A DNA stretch of 64,000 bases from Inediibacterium massiliense (GTDB taxonomy: Bacteria > Bacillota > Clostridia > Peptostreptococcales > Thermotaleaceae). Under the pieces are notes generated by a model, which worked only from the letters and a program-made list of their open reading frames with translations, was not told where the DNA came from and made no database searches. A program made the position numbers and the translations under genes. Of this stretch, positions 46,145 to 54,820 are shown piece after piece. The stretch is from assembly GCF_001282725.1 (NCBI RefSeq), contig NZ_LN876587.1:801695-865694 (forward strand), written 5' to 3'. How positions within the stretch are numbered: position 1 is the stretch's first letter; each line of letters opens with the position of its first letter.

Positions 46145-47512
46145 ATGTTTAAAAAGTTTTTTTCAAAATTCAAAAAAAATAAAGAAGAACCAGTAGAAGA
46201 GATCAAAGAAGAAATTATAAAAGAAGAACCAGTAGAAGAGATCAAAGAAGAAATCATAAAAGAAGAACCAGTAGAAGAGATCAAAGAAGAAATCATAAAA
46301 GAAGAACCAGTAGAAGAGATCAAAGAAGAAATCATAAAAGAAGAACCAGTAGAAGAGATCAAAGAAGAAATCATAAAAGAAGAACCAGTAGAAGAGATCA
46401 AAGAAGAAGTCATAAAAGAAGAACCAGTAGAAGAGATCAAAGAAGAAATTATAAAAGAAGAACCAGTAGAAGAGATCAAAGAAGAAATTATAAAAGAAGA
46501 GCCAGTAGAAGAGATCAAAGAAGAAATCATAAAAGAAGAACCAGTAAAAGAGATCAAAGAAGAATCAATAGAAGAAGAACCTGAAGAAAAAATTAGCTTT
46601 TTTGCAAAATTAAAGAGAGGTCTTACAAAGACAAGAGAAGGAATAGCTGGAAAAGTAGATGCAGTTTTAAAAAGCTATAAAAAAATAGATGAGGAATTAT
46701 TTGAAGAAATTGAAGAAATATTAATTACATCTGATGTAGGTGTTCAGACTACTATGGAGATTATTGAAAAATTAAGAGATTTATCTAAAGAAAGAAAAAT
46801 CACAGAAGCAGAAAGTTTAAAAGGATTATTAAAAGAAATTTTAATTGAATTATTAGATAAAGGGCAAGAAAATGAAGTAAATATAGAGCCTTCTCCAGCT
46901 ATTGTTTTAGTAGTAGGAGTCAATGGAGTAGGAAAAACTACATCTATTGGAAAAATTGCACACAGATTTAAATCAGAGGGTAAAAAAGTATTGTTAGCAG
47001 CAGGAGATACGTTTAGAGCAGCAGCCATTGATCAATTAGAGATTTGGGGAAATAGAGTAGGCGTAGATGTAATTAAACATCAAGAGGGAGCAGATACAGC
47101 AGCTGTTATTTATGATGCTATTGCTTCTGCAAAAGCTAGAAATATAGATGTTCTTATTTGTGATACAGCAGGAAGGCTTCATAATAAAAAGAATTTGATG
47201 AATGAGCTTGGAAAAGTATCTAAAATTGTAGAAAGAGAATATGGCAATGCTACACAAGAAATTTTGTTGGTATTAGATGCAACTACAGGTCAAAATGCTA
47301 TTCAACAAGCCAAAACATTTAAAGAAGTAACAAACATTACAGGTGTTGTTCTTACTAAGTTGGATGGAACAGCAAAAGGAGGGGTAGTTCTAGGGATTAG
47401 TGCAGAGCTAGGGATACCGGTAAAACTAATTGGAGTAGGGGAAGGAATGGATGATCTACAAAAATTTGTGCCTAAAGATTTTGTAGATGCATTATTTGGA
47501 GAAGAAGATTAA
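46145..47512 (+). CDS. ftsY: Signal recognition particle receptor FtsY with acidic repeat region
   Basis: Membrane-associated GTPase that docks SRP-ribosome complexes. The 455 residues are: a basic amphipathic start MFKKFFSKFKKNK (membrane contact), ten 13-residue repeats EEPVEEIKEEIIK (residues 14-143, the tenth diverged), then the NG domain from about 150 with GVNGVGKTTSIGK (about 258-270), DTAGRLH (about 341-347) and TKLDGTAKGG (about 403-412). The Glu-rich A domain exists in other FtsY proteins, but such perfect repeats are unusual. Co-encoded with ylxM and ffh downstream. Confidence 0.96.
   Translation: MFKKFFSKFKKNKEEPVEEIKEEIIKEEPVEEIKEEIIKEEPVEEIKEEIIKEEPVEEIKEEIIKEEPVEEIKEEIIKEEPVEEIKEEVIKEEPVEEIKEEIIKEEPVEEIKEEIIKEEPVEEIKEEIIKEEPVKEIKEESIEEEPEEKISFFAKLKRGLTKTREGIAGKVDAVLKSYKKIDEELFEEIEEILITSDVGVQTTMEIIEKLRDLSKERKITEAESLKGLLKEILIELLDKGQENEVNIEPSPAIVLVVGVNGVGKTTSIGKIAHRFKSEGKKVLLAAGDTFRAAAIDQLEIWGNRVGVDVIKHQEGADTAAVIYDAIASAKARNIDVLICDTAGRLHNKKNLMNELGKVSKIVEREYGNATQEILLVLDATTGQNAIQQAKTFKEVTNITGVVLTKLDGTAKGGVVLGISAELGIPVKLIGVGEGMDDLQKFVPKDFVDALFGEED
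46184..46573 (+). repeat. 39-bp minisatellite, ten units, inside ftsY
   Basis: Ten consecutive 39-bp units, each encoding EEPVEEIKEEIIK or a near copy. Units 1-9 differ only at a few bases (att/atc for Ile, one gtc for Val in unit 6, gag for gaa in unit 9). Unit 10 has Lys for Glu and a changed end, and a partial eleventh follows. The period is a multiple of three, so gain or loss keeps the frame. Confidence 0.95.
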
Positions 47513-47520
47513 AAAAATTA

Positions 47521-47549
47521 TTGACAGTTTTAAAAATGTAGTATACAAT
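47521..47549 (+). promoter_or_regulatory. Promoter of ylxM-ffh-rpsP-khpA
   Basis: TTGACA, 17-bp spacer, TACAAT. It begins 9 bp after the ftsY stop. Confidence 0.88.
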
Positions 47550-47593
47550 ACATCTGTAAAGCAAAATACCTTTACAGTCAAAGGAGTGTCATC

Positions 47594-47962
47594 ATGTTTG
47601 ATAAAATACTCCAAATGAGTTTATTATATGATTTTTATGGTCAATTATTGACAAAGAAACAACAGGAGATACTTGAATTGTATTATGGAAATGATTTTTC
47701 ATTAGGAGAGATCTCTGAAGAATTAGGAGTAAGCAGACAAGCTATCTATGATACAATTAAACGAACAGAAAAATTATTATTTGCATATGAAGAAAAATTA
47801 GGGCTTTTAAAAAAATTTCTATTGAATAAAAAGCAAGTAGAAGAAATTTTAAGTATTGTAGAAAAAATAGAAAAAAATGAAAATATACAAAGTAGTATTT
47901 CATATATAGAAGAAGAAATTGAAACTATAAAAAAGCTATCCTATGCCATATTAGAAAAATAG
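47594..47962 (+). CDS. ylxM: YlxM family DNA-binding protein
   Basis: A 122-residue sigma-70-region-4-like protein. QQEILELYYGNDFSLGEISEELGVSRQAIYDTIKRTE (about 22-58) is a helix-turn-helix. The C-terminal half is helical and Glu/Lys-rich. It is always beside ffh in Firmicutes, and YlxM is reported to modulate SRP GTPase activity. AAAGGAG precedes the ATG. ffh begins 20 bp later. Confidence 0.93.
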   Translation: MFDKILQMSLLYDFYGQLLTKKQQEILELYYGNDFSLGEISEELGVSRQAIYDTIKRTEKLLFAYEEKLGLLKKFLLNKKQVEEILSIVEKIEKNENIQSSISYIEEEIETIKKLSYAILEK

Positions 47963-47982
47963 CCCCCTGAGGAGGTGGAAAA

Positions 47983-49329
47983 GTGGTTTTTGAAGGATTA
48001 GCAGATAAGCTTCAAGATGCATTAAAGAAGCTAAAGAGTAAAGGTAAGCTTACTGAAAAAGATGTTAAGGAAGCTATGAGAGAAGTAAAACTTGCTCTTT
48101 TAGAAGCTGATGTTAACTTTAAAGTAGTAAAGGATTTTATCAACAAGGTAAAAGAAAGAGCTGTCGGAGCAGAAGTAATGGAAAGTTTAACACCAGGACA
48201 GCATGTGATAAAAATTGTAAATGAAGAGTTAACCAATCTCATGGGTATGACCCAAAGCAAATTAACTTTTTCTTCCAAACCACCTACTGTTTATATGTTG
48301 GTAGGACTCCAAGGAGCCGGAAAGACAACTACTGGAGGAAAATTGGGTGGATATCTTAAGAAAATGGGTAAAAGACCATTATTGGTTGCAGGAGATGTTT
48401 ATAGACCTGCTGCTATCAAGCAGTTACAAGTGGTAGGTAAACAATTAGATATTCCAGTGTTTTCTATGGGAGATAAAGTAAGTCCTGTAAATATTGCAAA
48501 AGCAGGAGTGAATCATGCCAATCAACATGGAAATGATATAGTGATTATTGATACAGCTGGTAGACTTCATATTGACGAGGAATTGATGGATGAATTAGAA
48601 AATATAAAAAAAGAAGTTGGTCCTCAGGAAATTCTTCTTGTAGTAGATTCTATGACAGGTCAAGATGCAGTCAATGTAGCAGAGCATTTCAATGAAAAAT
48701 TAGGAATAGATGGAGTGGTTCTTACCAAATTAGATGGAGATACAAGAGGAGGAGCAGCCCTTTCTGTTAGAGCTGTGACTCAAAAGCCTATTAAATTCGT
48801 AGGTATGGGTGAAAAACTAGATGATTTAGAACCTTTTTATCCAGATCGAATGGCTTCAAGAATATTAGGTATGGGAGATGTCCTTAGCTTAATTGAAAAA
48901 GCACAAGCCAACTTTGATGCTCAAAAAGCAAAAGAGCTTGAAAAAAGAATAAAAAACCAAGAATTTTCATTTGATGACTTTTTAGATCAATTACAGCAAA
49001 TGAAGAAAATGGGACCTATGAGTCAATTGCTAGAGATGATTCCAGGAGTGAATAGTAAACAATTAAAAGGTTTGGAGATTGATGAAAAAGAACTTGTGCA
49101 TATTGAAGCTATGATTCAATCCATGACTAAAAAAGAAAGAAATGACCCAAGTATTATTAATGGAAGCAGAAGAAAGAGAATTGCAAAGGGTAGTGGTATG
49201 ACTGTAAATAAAGTAAATAGTTTATTAAAGCAATTTGCTCAAACTAAGAAAATGATGAAGCAATTCTCCAGTATGGAAAAAAGTATGAAAAAGGGTGGAA
49301 AAATGAAATTTCCATTCTTTGGAAGATAG
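47983..49329 (+). CDS. ffh: Signal recognition particle protein Ffh (SRP54)
   Basis: The SRP GTPase that binds signal sequences and SRP RNA. Of 448 residues the N domain spans 1-95, the G domain has [14 protein letters not shown] (about 107-120), DTAGRLH (about 190-196) and [10 protein letters not shown] (about 248-257). The Met-rich M domain (about 300-448; [27 protein letters not shown]) holds RNA and signal peptide. The start is GTG at 47983 after GAGGAGGTGG. The SRP RNA is not in the window. Confidence 0.97.
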   Translation: MVFEGLADKLQDALKKLKSKGKLTEKDVKEAMREVKLALLEADVNFKVVKDFINKVKERAVGAEVMESLTPGQHVIKIVNEELTNLMGMTQSKLTFSSKPPTVYMLVGLQGAGKTTTGGKLGGYLKKMGKRPLLVAGDVYRPAAIKQLQVVGKQLDIPVFSMGDKVSPVNIAKAGVNHANQHGNDIVIIDTAGRLHIDEELMDELENIKKEVGPQEILLVVDSMTGQDAVNVAEHFNEKLGIDGVVLTKLDGDTRGGAALSVRAVTQKPIKFVGMGEKLDDLEPFYPDRMASRILGMGDVLSLIEKAQANFDAQKAKELEKRIKNQEFSFDDFLDQLQQMKKMGPMSQLLEMIPGVNSKQLKGLEIDEKELVHIEAMIQSMTKKERNDPSIINGSRRKRIAKGSGMTVNKVNSLLKQFAQTKKMMKQFSSMEKSMKKGGKMKFPFFGR

Positions 49330-49361
49330 ATTCAAACTTACTATTGAAGGAGGTGAAGATC

Positions 49362-49631
49362 ATGTCAGTAAAAATCAGATTAAAAAGAATGGGAGCTAAA
49401 AAGAAACCTTTCTATAGAGTTGTAGTTGCAGATTCTCGTTCACCTAGAGATGGAAGATTCATTGAAGAGGTGGGTTACTATAATCCTGTAGTTGAACCAG
49501 TAGTAGTAAAAATTGATGATGAAAAAGCTATTAAATGGTTACAAAATGGAGCTCAACCAACTGATACAGTAAAAGGACTATTCAAAAAATATGGTGTTTT
49601 AGAAAAATTTGAACAGTCTAAGAAAGCATAG
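49362..49631 (+). CDS. rpsP: 30S ribosomal protein S16
   Basis: An 89-residue S16 with the family start [20 protein letters not shown] and [12 protein letters not shown] (about 22-33). An upstream TTG at 49344 is before the AAGGAGGTGA site, so the ATG at 49362 is taken. It is followed after 24 bp by khpA, the usual ffh-rpsP-khpA-rimM-trmD series. Confidence 0.97.
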   Translation: MSVKIRLKRMGAKKKPFYRVVVADSRSPRDGRFIEEVGYYNPVVEPVVVKIDDEKAIKWLQNGAQPTDTVKGLFKKYGVLEKFEQSKKA

Positions 49632-49655
49632 TAAGGCTTTCAGGGGGTGTAAAAA

Positions 49656-49886
49656 ATGGGTGAATTAGTAAAAACTATTGCTAAGGCTTTAGTGGATAAC
49701 CCAGATGAAGTATGTGTTACAGAAATAGAAGGAAGCCAATCTTTAATTGTTGAACTTAAGGTTGCCCCAGAAGATATGGGAAAAGTTATAGGAAAACAAG
49801 GTAGGATTGCAAAAGCAATAAGAACTGTAGCAAAGGCTGCTGCTACGAAAGAAAATAAAAGGGTAGTAGTAGAAATCATTCAATAA
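49656..49886 (+). CDS. khpA: KH-domain RNA-binding protein KhpA
   Basis: A 76-residue single KH domain, GxxG loop in VIGKQGRIAKAIR (about 46-58). KhpA with KhpB binds many RNAs and affects cell size and division in streptococci; the partner is not in this window. The CAGGGGGTG site precedes the ATG. A terminator follows at once, so rimM and trmD may need a second promoter. Confidence 0.92.
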   Translation: MGELVKTIAKALVDNPDEVCVTEIEGSQSLIVELKVAPEDMGKVIGKQGRIAKAIRTVAKAAATKENKRVVVEIIQ

Positions 49887-49889
49887 TGT

Positions 49890-49920
49890 AAAAGGATTAG
49901 GGGATACCTAATCCTTTTGT
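49890..49920 (+). terminator. Terminator after khpA
   Basis: AAAAGGATTAGG / CCTAATCCTTTT, 12-bp perfect stem with a 5-nt loop, ending in TTTTG. Confidence 0.8.
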
Positions 49921-50015
49921 AATATAAAGATGAATGTTTGTATTCATTAGGAGTATTCGAATTTTTAGAATCTTATCCTTTGAAGTGGGTAATATATAAG
50001 AAAAAGGGTGATGTG

Positions 50016-50525
50016 ATGGTCAAATTATTTAAAGTAGGACAAATTGTAAATGTTCAAGGAATTCGTGGAGAAATAAGAGTTTATCCTCTGACGGATTATA
50101 AAGAAAGATTTGAAGAATTAGAATTTGTATATATAGAGGATTCTGATAAAAAGTTTTATATTGATCATGTAAAGTATAAAAATAATTTAGTTCTTTTAAA
50201 GTTTAAAGGAATAGATGATCGAAATGAAGCAGAAAAACTTAAGACAAAATATTTAATGATTGATGAAGAAGATCGAAGAGAATTGCCTGAAGATACTTAT
50301 TATATTTCAGACTTAATAGGAATAAAAGTTTATACAGAAGATAAAGTACTTGTTGGAGAGGTTAAAAATATTATACAAAATACTGCTCAAGATCTTTATG
50401 AAATAGTAGATGCAAAAAATCCTAAAAAAACAATATTGATTCCTGCTGTAGGTGAATTTATTAAAGAAGTAGACATACAAAATAAAACAATGACCATTGC
50501 CACTATTGAAGGGTTGATAGAATGA
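50016..50525 (+). CDS. rimM: Ribosome maturation factor RimM
   Basis: Helps late 30S assembly by binding S19. The 169 residues have the RimM N domain ([20 protein letters not shown], about 5-24) and a PRC-barrel C domain (about 98-165; [12 protein letters not shown]). Upstream codons in frame exist from 49938, but only the ATG at 50016 follows a site (AAGGGTGATG) and gives the family N-terminus. It overlaps trmD by 4 bp (ATGA). Confidence 0.95.
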   Translation: MVKLFKVGQIVNVQGIRGEIRVYPLTDYKERFEELEFVYIEDSDKKFYIDHVKYKNNLVLLKFKGIDDRNEAEKLKTKYLMIDEEDRRELPEDTYYISDLIGIKVYTEDKVLVGEVKNIIQNTAQDLYEIVDAKNPKKTILIPAVGEFIKEVDIQNKTMTIATIEGLIE

Positions 50526-51265
50526 AAATAGATATTTTAACTCTTTTTCCAGATATGTTTGTACCATTAACTGAAAGTATCATTGGAAGAGCTAGAGAAA
50601 AGAATATAGTAGATATAAATACAATCAATATAAGAGATTTTAGTATAGATAAACATAAGAAGGTGGATGATTATCCTTATGGTGGAGGAGCGGGAATGGT
50701 TATGACACCTCAACCTATTTATTCTGCAATGGAGAGTATAGGTGCAAAAGGTAAAAAAGTCATATATATGTCTCCAAAGGGTACAACCTTCAATCAAAAG
50801 ATAGCAATGGATCTTTCAAAAGAGGAAAGTTTAATTTTTTTATGTGGCCATTATGAAGGAATTGATCAAAGAGTCATTGACACATGGGTAACAGATGAAA
50901 TTTCTATAGGAGATTATGTACTTACAGGAGGAGAACTTCCTACAATGGTAGTGATTGATACGATTTGTAGGTTGCTTCCTGGAGTTTTAGGACAAGAGGA
51001 GTCGTATATGGAAGAATCGTTCTATGATGGACTTTTAGAATATCCTCAATATACAAGACCAAGTGATTTTTTAGATCTTAAGGTACCTGATATACTTTTA
51101 TCTGGGAATCATAAAAAAATTGCACAGTGGCGTAAAATGGAATCTTTAAAGACTACAAGAAAAAATAGACCGGATTTGTTTAGAAAATATATACAAGGGA
51201 AAAACTTAAGTAAGGAAGAAAAAATTTTTATAGATAAAATATTGGAAAATAAAGTTGACTTTTAA
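50522..51265 (+). CDS. trmD: tRNA (guanine-37-N1)-methyltransferase
   Basis: Makes m1G37 in tRNAs, needed to hold the reading frame. 247 residues: [13 protein letters not shown] start, YGGGAGMVM (about 57-65), the SPOUT knot [11 protein letters not shown] (about 112-122) and [12 protein letters not shown] (about 132-143). It overlaps rimM by 4 bp. rplS normally follows; here the rplU promoter begins inside the last trmD codons. Confidence 0.97.
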   Translation: MKIDILTLFPDMFVPLTESIIGRAREKNIVDINTINIRDFSIDKHKKVDDYPYGGGAGMVMTPQPIYSAMESIGAKGKKVIYMSPKGTTFNQKIAMDLSKEESLIFLCGHYEGIDQRVIDTWVTDEISIGDYVLTGGELPTMVVIDTICRLLPGVLGQEESYMEESFYDGLLEYPQYTRPSDFLDLKVPDILLSGNHKKIAQWRKMESLKTTRKNRPDLFRKYIQGKNLSKEEKIFIDKILENKVDF

Positions 51266-51283
51266 TAATGAATATGATATCAT
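51255..51283 (+). promoter_or_regulatory. Promoter of rplU-prp-rpmA
   Basis: TTGACT, 17-bp spacer, TATCAT. The -35 lies within the last codons of trmD (stop at 51263-51265). Confidence 0.85.
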
Positions 51284-51289
51284 ACTTAT

Positions 51290-51361
51290 CTGTAGGTAGC
51301 CGCACAAATCGGGTTTTAAAACTTTGTTACCTAGCATTTGGCGAGTCTGGTTAGAGGAGGT
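51290..51361 (+). ncRNA. Ribosomal protein L21 leader (cis-regulatory)
   Basis: The 80-nt leader between the promoter and rplU has short complementary blocks (GGTAGCC...; GGTTTTAAAACTTTGTTACC; GGCGAGTCTGG) and the location of the L21 leader family (Rfam class L21_leader), used for autoregulation by L21. The motif call rests on position and general look, not on a covariance search. Confidence 0.6.
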
Positions 51362-51367
51362 GTAATT

Positions 51368-51679
51368 ATGTACGCAATCATTGAAACAGGTGGAAAACAA
51401 TATAGAGTACAAGAAGGAGACACTTTATTCATTGAAAAGTTAGAAGTAAGTGAAGGTGAAGCGGTTGAATTCGATAAAGTATTAGCTCTATCTAAAGACG
51501 GAAAATTATCTGTTGGAGCACCAGTTGTAGAAGGAGCGAAAGTTTCTGCTACTGTAGTTGAAAATGGAAAAGGACCAAAAGTTATTATATTCAAATACAA
51601 GTCCAAAAAAGACTACAGAAAGAAACAAGGACATCGTCAACCTTACACAAAAATTAAAGTTGAAAAAATTAATGGATAA
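51368..51679 (+). CDS. rplU: 50S ribosomal protein L21
   Basis: A 103-residue L21: [18 protein letters not shown] start and [19 protein letters not shown] near the C-terminus. AGAGGAGGTG precedes the ATG at 51368. It is the first gene of rplU-prp-rpmA, followed after 13 bp by prp. Confidence 0.98.
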   Translation: MYAIIETGGKQYRVQEGDTLFIEKLEVSEGEAVEFDKVLALSKDGKLSVGAPVVEGAKVSATVVENGKGPKVIIFKYKSKKDYRKKQGHRQPYTKIKVEKING

Positions 51680-51692
51680 GGTCGTTTGATAA

Positions 51693-52022
51693 ATGATTTC
51701 TATTTCTATTAAAAGAAACTTTAAAAAAGAGATTATGTCCTATTCTGTAATAGGACATGCAAATGCTTCTGAATATGGAAAAGATATTGTTTGTGCAAGC
51801 ATCTCTGTTCTTGCACAAACTGCTATTCTGTCACTTCATGAATTATTAGGTATAGATGTTGTTTATAAGATGGAAGATGGATATTTACATTGTAATATTC
51901 CTTCTTTAACAGATGATTTAAGACAGAAGGCAGATTTGATTCTAGAAGCAATGGTTATTGGAATGAAAGGGACAGAAGAGTCCTATAAACAGTATATAAG
52001 TCTTGTAGAAGAGGAGGTGTAG
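51693..52022 (+). CDS. prp: Ribosomal-processing cysteine protease Prp
   Basis: Removes the N-terminal leader of L27 before it enters the ribosome. In 109 residues the catalytic pair is visible: His22 in GHANASEYG and Cys34 in DIVCASIS, the same positions as in Staphylococcus Prp. It sits between rplU and rpmA, and the matching cleavage site is present in rpmA. rpmA starts 3 bp after its stop. Confidence 0.95.
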   Translation: MISISIKRNFKKEIMSYSVIGHANASEYGKDIVCASISVLAQTAILSLHELLGIDVVYKMEDGYLHCNIPSLTDDLRQKADLILEAMVIGMKGTEESYKQYISLVEEEV

Positions 52023-52025
52023 GAT

Positions 52026-52325
52026 ATGTTATTTCAAATGAATCTTCAATTATTTGCCAGTAAAAAAGGAGTAGGTTCTTCTAAAAATGGTAGAGATAGT
52101 GAAGCGAAAAGATTAGGTGTAAAAAGAGCAGATGGACAATTTGTAAGCGGCGGAAGTATACTTGTTCGTCAAAGAGGAACAAAAATTCACCCTGGAAACA
52201 ATGTAGGTATTGGTGGAGATGACACTCTTTTTGCTAAGATCGATGGAGTTGTAAAGTTCGAAAGAAAAGGAAAAGACAAGAAACAAGTAAGCGTATATGC
52301 AAGAGAAGTTGCAGCTGCAAAATAA
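52026..52325 (+). CDS. rpmA: 50S ribosomal protein L27 with cleavable N-terminal leader
   Basis: A 99-residue L27. The N-terminal [10 protein letters not shown] followed by [15 protein letters not shown] is the Firmicute leader type cut by Prp between Phe10 and Ala11; the mature tail reaches the peptidyl transferase centre. Removal is essential in Staphylococcus. GGAGGTGTAGGAT precedes the ATG. A strong terminator follows. Confidence 0.97.
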   Translation: MLFQMNLQLFASKKGVGSSKNGRDSEAKRLGVKRADGQFVSGGSILVRQRGTKIHPGNNVGIGGDDTLFAKIDGVVKFERKGKDKKQVSVYAREVAAAK

Positions 52326-52327
52326 TT

Positions 52328-52358
52328 AAAACCCATGCTTTACGGCATGGGTTTTATA
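52328..52358 (+). terminator. Terminator of rplU-prp-rpmA
   Basis: AAAACCCATGC / GCATGGGTTTT, 11-bp perfect stem with a 6-nt loop. Confidence 0.85.
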
Positions 52359-52429
52359 ATATGTAAATAATAAATAAAAAATTTGGAAATAATAAAAGAA
52401 TTAATAAGTTGAAATTTAAGGGTGATGAT

Positions 52430-53707
52430 ATGTTTGTAGATAAAGCAAGGATTTTTATAAAAGGTGGAAAAGGTGGAGATGGCGCTGTCTCCTTTAGAAG
52501 AGAAAAATATATCCCCGCAGGAGGTCCAGATGGGGGAGATGGCGGAAGAGGCGGAAGTGTCATCTTTATCGTAGATGAAGGATTAAGAACTCTAATGGAT
52601 TTTAGATATCAAAAAAGATATATAGCTGAAAATGGTGAAAGTGGAAAAGGAAAAAAGCAATTTGGAAAAGATGCAAAGGATTTAATTGTGAAGGTTCCAC
52701 CAGGAACTATTGTAAGAGATGAAGAAACAGGAAAAGTTATTGCAGATTTAGTAGAAGGTGGACAAAAGGAAGTGATTGCAAAGGGTGGAAAAGGTGGAAA
52801 AGGGAATGTTCATTTTACTACTTCCACAAGACAAGCTCCAAATTTTGCTGAAAGTGGGAATCTTCCAGAAGAAAGATGGGTGATTCTTGAATTAAAGCTT
52901 TTAGCAGATGTAGGATTAGTAGGATTTCCTAATGTAGGTAAATCTACAATTTTAGCTACAGTAACCAGTGCAAAACCTAAAATTGCAAATTATCATTTTA
53001 CAACTATTACACCTAATTTAGGAGTAGTATCTGTTAATCAAAATAGCTTTGTATTAGCAGATATCCCAGGTCTGATTGAAGGAGCTCATGAAGGAGTAGG
53101 GTTAGGATTAGAATTCTTAAGACATGTAGAGAGAACAAAGCTTTTGATTCATGTGGTAGATATTTCTTCAGTAGAAGGAAGAGATCCTTATGATGATTTT
53201 TGCAAAATAAATGAAGAATTAAATCAATATACAAAAAAATTAGCACAAAAACATCAAGTGATTGCTGCTAATAAAATAGATATTCTTTCTGATGAAAGTA
53301 CATTTTATGAATTTAAAGAAAAAATGGAAAAAGAAGGCCACGAAGTCTTTCCTATTTCTGCTGCAACAGGTAAGGGATTAAAAGAATTAATGAGTTATGT
53401 AGGTAAAAAATTAGACGAAATAGAAGATACTCCTTTCATTGAAGAAGATGAAGTGTATAAAGAGTATACATTAACAGAAGAAGACAAAAATGGTATCATT
53501 GTTCGAAAAGAAAATGATTATTATATTCTAGAAGGAAGACGAATAGAAAAACTTTTTTATTCTACTAATTTTGAAGATATGGATTCATTAAGATATTTTC
53601 AAAATTTCTTAATGAAAAATGGAGTAGTAGATCAGCTTAAGGAATTAGGTATTGAAGATGGAGAAATAGTAAAAATATTTGATTTTGAATTTGAATTTTA
53701 TGATTAA
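52430..53707 (+). CDS. obgE: GTPase ObgE/CgtA
   Basis: Essential GTPase for 50S assembly, also tied to sporulation and ppGpp. The 425 residues have the Gly-rich Obg fold ([18 protein letters not shown], about 9-26), the G domain with [10 protein letters not shown] (about 164-173), [12 protein letters not shown] (about 211-222), NKID and SAATGKG, and a C-terminal OCT domain (about 345-425). The ATG at 52430 follows AAGGGTGATG. yhbY follows after 11 bp. Confidence 0.97.
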   Translation: MFVDKARIFIKGGKGGDGAVSFRREKYIPAGGPDGGDGGRGGSVIFIVDEGLRTLMDFRYQKRYIAENGESGKGKKQFGKDAKDLIVKVPPGTIVRDEETGKVIADLVEGGQKEVIAKGGKGGKGNVHFTTSTRQAPNFAESGNLPEERWVILELKLLADVGLVGFPNVGKSTILATVTSAKPKIANYHFTTITPNLGVVSVNQNSFVLADIPGLIEGAHEGVGLGLEFLRHVERTKLLIHVVDISSVEGRDPYDDFCKINEELNQYTKKLAQKHQVIAANKIDILSDESTFYEFKEKMEKEGHEVFPISAATGKGLKELMSYVGKKLDEIEDTPFIEEDEVYKEYTLTEEDKNGIIVRKENDYYILEGRRIEKLFYSTNFEDMDSLRYFQNFLMKNGVVDQLKELGIEDGEIVKIFDFEFEFYD

Positions 53708-53718
53708 TGGAGGTTTCA

Positions 53719-54027
53719 ATGAAAAAAATTGATATATTAACAGGAAAACAAAGAAGTTATTTAAAAGGAATTGCAAATGGGATCAAACCAATTGGGCAAA
53801 TTGGTAAAGGCGGAGTTACAGATAGCTTTATTAAACAATTAGATGATGCATTAGAAGCAAGAGAAATTGTTAAAATTCATGTGCTCGAGAATAGTCTTTT
53901 AGATGCAAAAGAAACGGCAAATGAAGTAGCAAAAAAGACAAATTCACATTTTGTACAAGCTATTGGAAATAAGTTTGTATTATATAGACAGGCTCAAAAA
54001 GATCCACAAATACAAATACCAAAGTAG
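53719..54027 (+). CDS. yhbY: CRS1/YhbY-type RNA-binding protein
   Basis: A 102-residue CRM-domain protein associated with pre-50S particles. LTGKQRSYLKGIANGIKPIGQIGKGG (about 6-31) contains the family's basic and GxxG-like loop. The ATG at 53707 is part of ATGGAGG, so the ATG at 53719 is used. The obgE-yhbY pair is conserved; a terminator follows. Confidence 0.93.
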   Translation: MKKIDILTGKQRSYLKGIANGIKPIGQIGKGGVTDSFIKQLDDALEAREIVKIHVLENSLLDAKETANEVAKKTNSHFVQAIGNKFVLYRQAQKDPQIQIPK

Positions 54028-54052
54028 AAATCGAGTGTATACTCGATTTTTT
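54028..54052 (+). terminator. Terminator of obgE-yhbY
   Basis: AAATCGAGT / ACTCGATTT, 9-bp stem, GTAT loop, followed by a run of T. Confidence 0.88.
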
Positions 54053-54075
54053 GCATGTGAAAGTTTTGATTCTTA

Positions 54076-54103
54076 TTGTCAAAATTCGATAATCATATAT
54101 AAT
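54076..54103 (+). promoter_or_regulatory. Promoter of nadD-yqeK-LCP genes
   Basis: TTGTCA, 16-bp spacer, TATAAT, 51 bp before nadD. Confidence 0.7.
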
Positions 54104-54153
54104 AGAGTTACGAAATAAAATATAATTTTAATAAATATTCTGGAGGAGAATAT

Positions 54154-54807
54154 ATGTCAACCATACATGGATTAGATATTATTCAAAAGCCTAAAAAAGA
54201 GCATACAAAGATTGGGATTATGGGTGGAACTTTTGACCCTATTCATTATGGTCATCTTGTGATTGCAGAGCAAATCCGCTGTGAATATGATCTTGAAAAA
54301 ATTATTTTTATTCCTGCAGGAATCCCGCCTCATAAAGCAGATTCTTGTTTAACAGATGGTAAGCATAGGTATTTTATGACTCTTTTAGCTACCATTACAA
54401 ATCCACATTTTGAAGTATCTAAAATTGAATTAGAAAGTAATGAAATATCTTATACGATTCGTACCATAGAGAAATTGAAAAAAATATATAGAGAGGATAC
54501 TGAACTTTTTTTTATTACAGGAGCAGATGCTATTTGTGAACTAGGAACATGGAAAAGTGTAGACAAACTATCGAGGTTATGTAAATTTATAGCAGCTACA
54601 AGGCCTGGAATGAATTCATCTCATGTAGATGAAAAAATTAAGGAATTAAAACAAAAATATGGCACCTGTATCAAAAAAATTGATTTACCAGCTCTGGCGA
54701 TTTCTTCAACAGATATAAGAAATAGAGTGAGCAAAGGACAATCTATTAAATATTTATTACCTGAGCCTGTTGAATACTATGTTTATAAAAACAACCTATA
54801 TATATAA
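54154..54807 (+). CDS. nadD: Nicotinate-nucleotide adenylyltransferase
   Basis: Makes deamido-NAD from nicotinate mononucleotide. The 217 residues have GGTFDPIHYGHL (about 25-36; the nucleotidyltransferase site) and AISSTDIRNRV near 188-198. The protein has about 17 extra residues before the usual KIGIMGGTFDP start. The only good site (GGAGGAGAATAT) precedes the ATG at 54154, so the extension appears real. yqeK follows 13 bp after its stop. Confidence 0.94.
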   Translation: MSTIHGLDIIQKPKKEHTKIGIMGGTFDPIHYGHLVIAEQIRCEYDLEKIIFIPAGIPPHKADSCLTDGKHRYFMTLLATITNPHFEVSKIELESNEISYTIRTIEKLKKIYREDTELFFITGADAICELGTWKSVDKLSRLCKFIAATRPGMNSSHVDEKIKELKQKYGTCIKKIDLPALAISSTDIRNRVSKGQSIKYLLPEPVEYYVYKNNLYI

Positions 54808-54820
54808 AGAGGTGTCTAAA

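Noticed and set aside
46129-46557. A 142-codon open frame antisense to the ftsY repeats with its own Ser/Ile repeat
   Set aside because: It is the mirror of the 39-bp in-frame repeat; a period divisible by three keeps any stop-free frame open. No ribosome site and no known family.
46184-46573. Possible CRISPR-like regular repeat array
   Set aside because: Units are contiguous without spacers and lie in frame inside the FtsY coding sequence.
51331-51606. Antisense frame of 91 codons over rplU
   Set aside because: Shadow of the L21 gene in the opposite strand; no start signal and no family resemblance.
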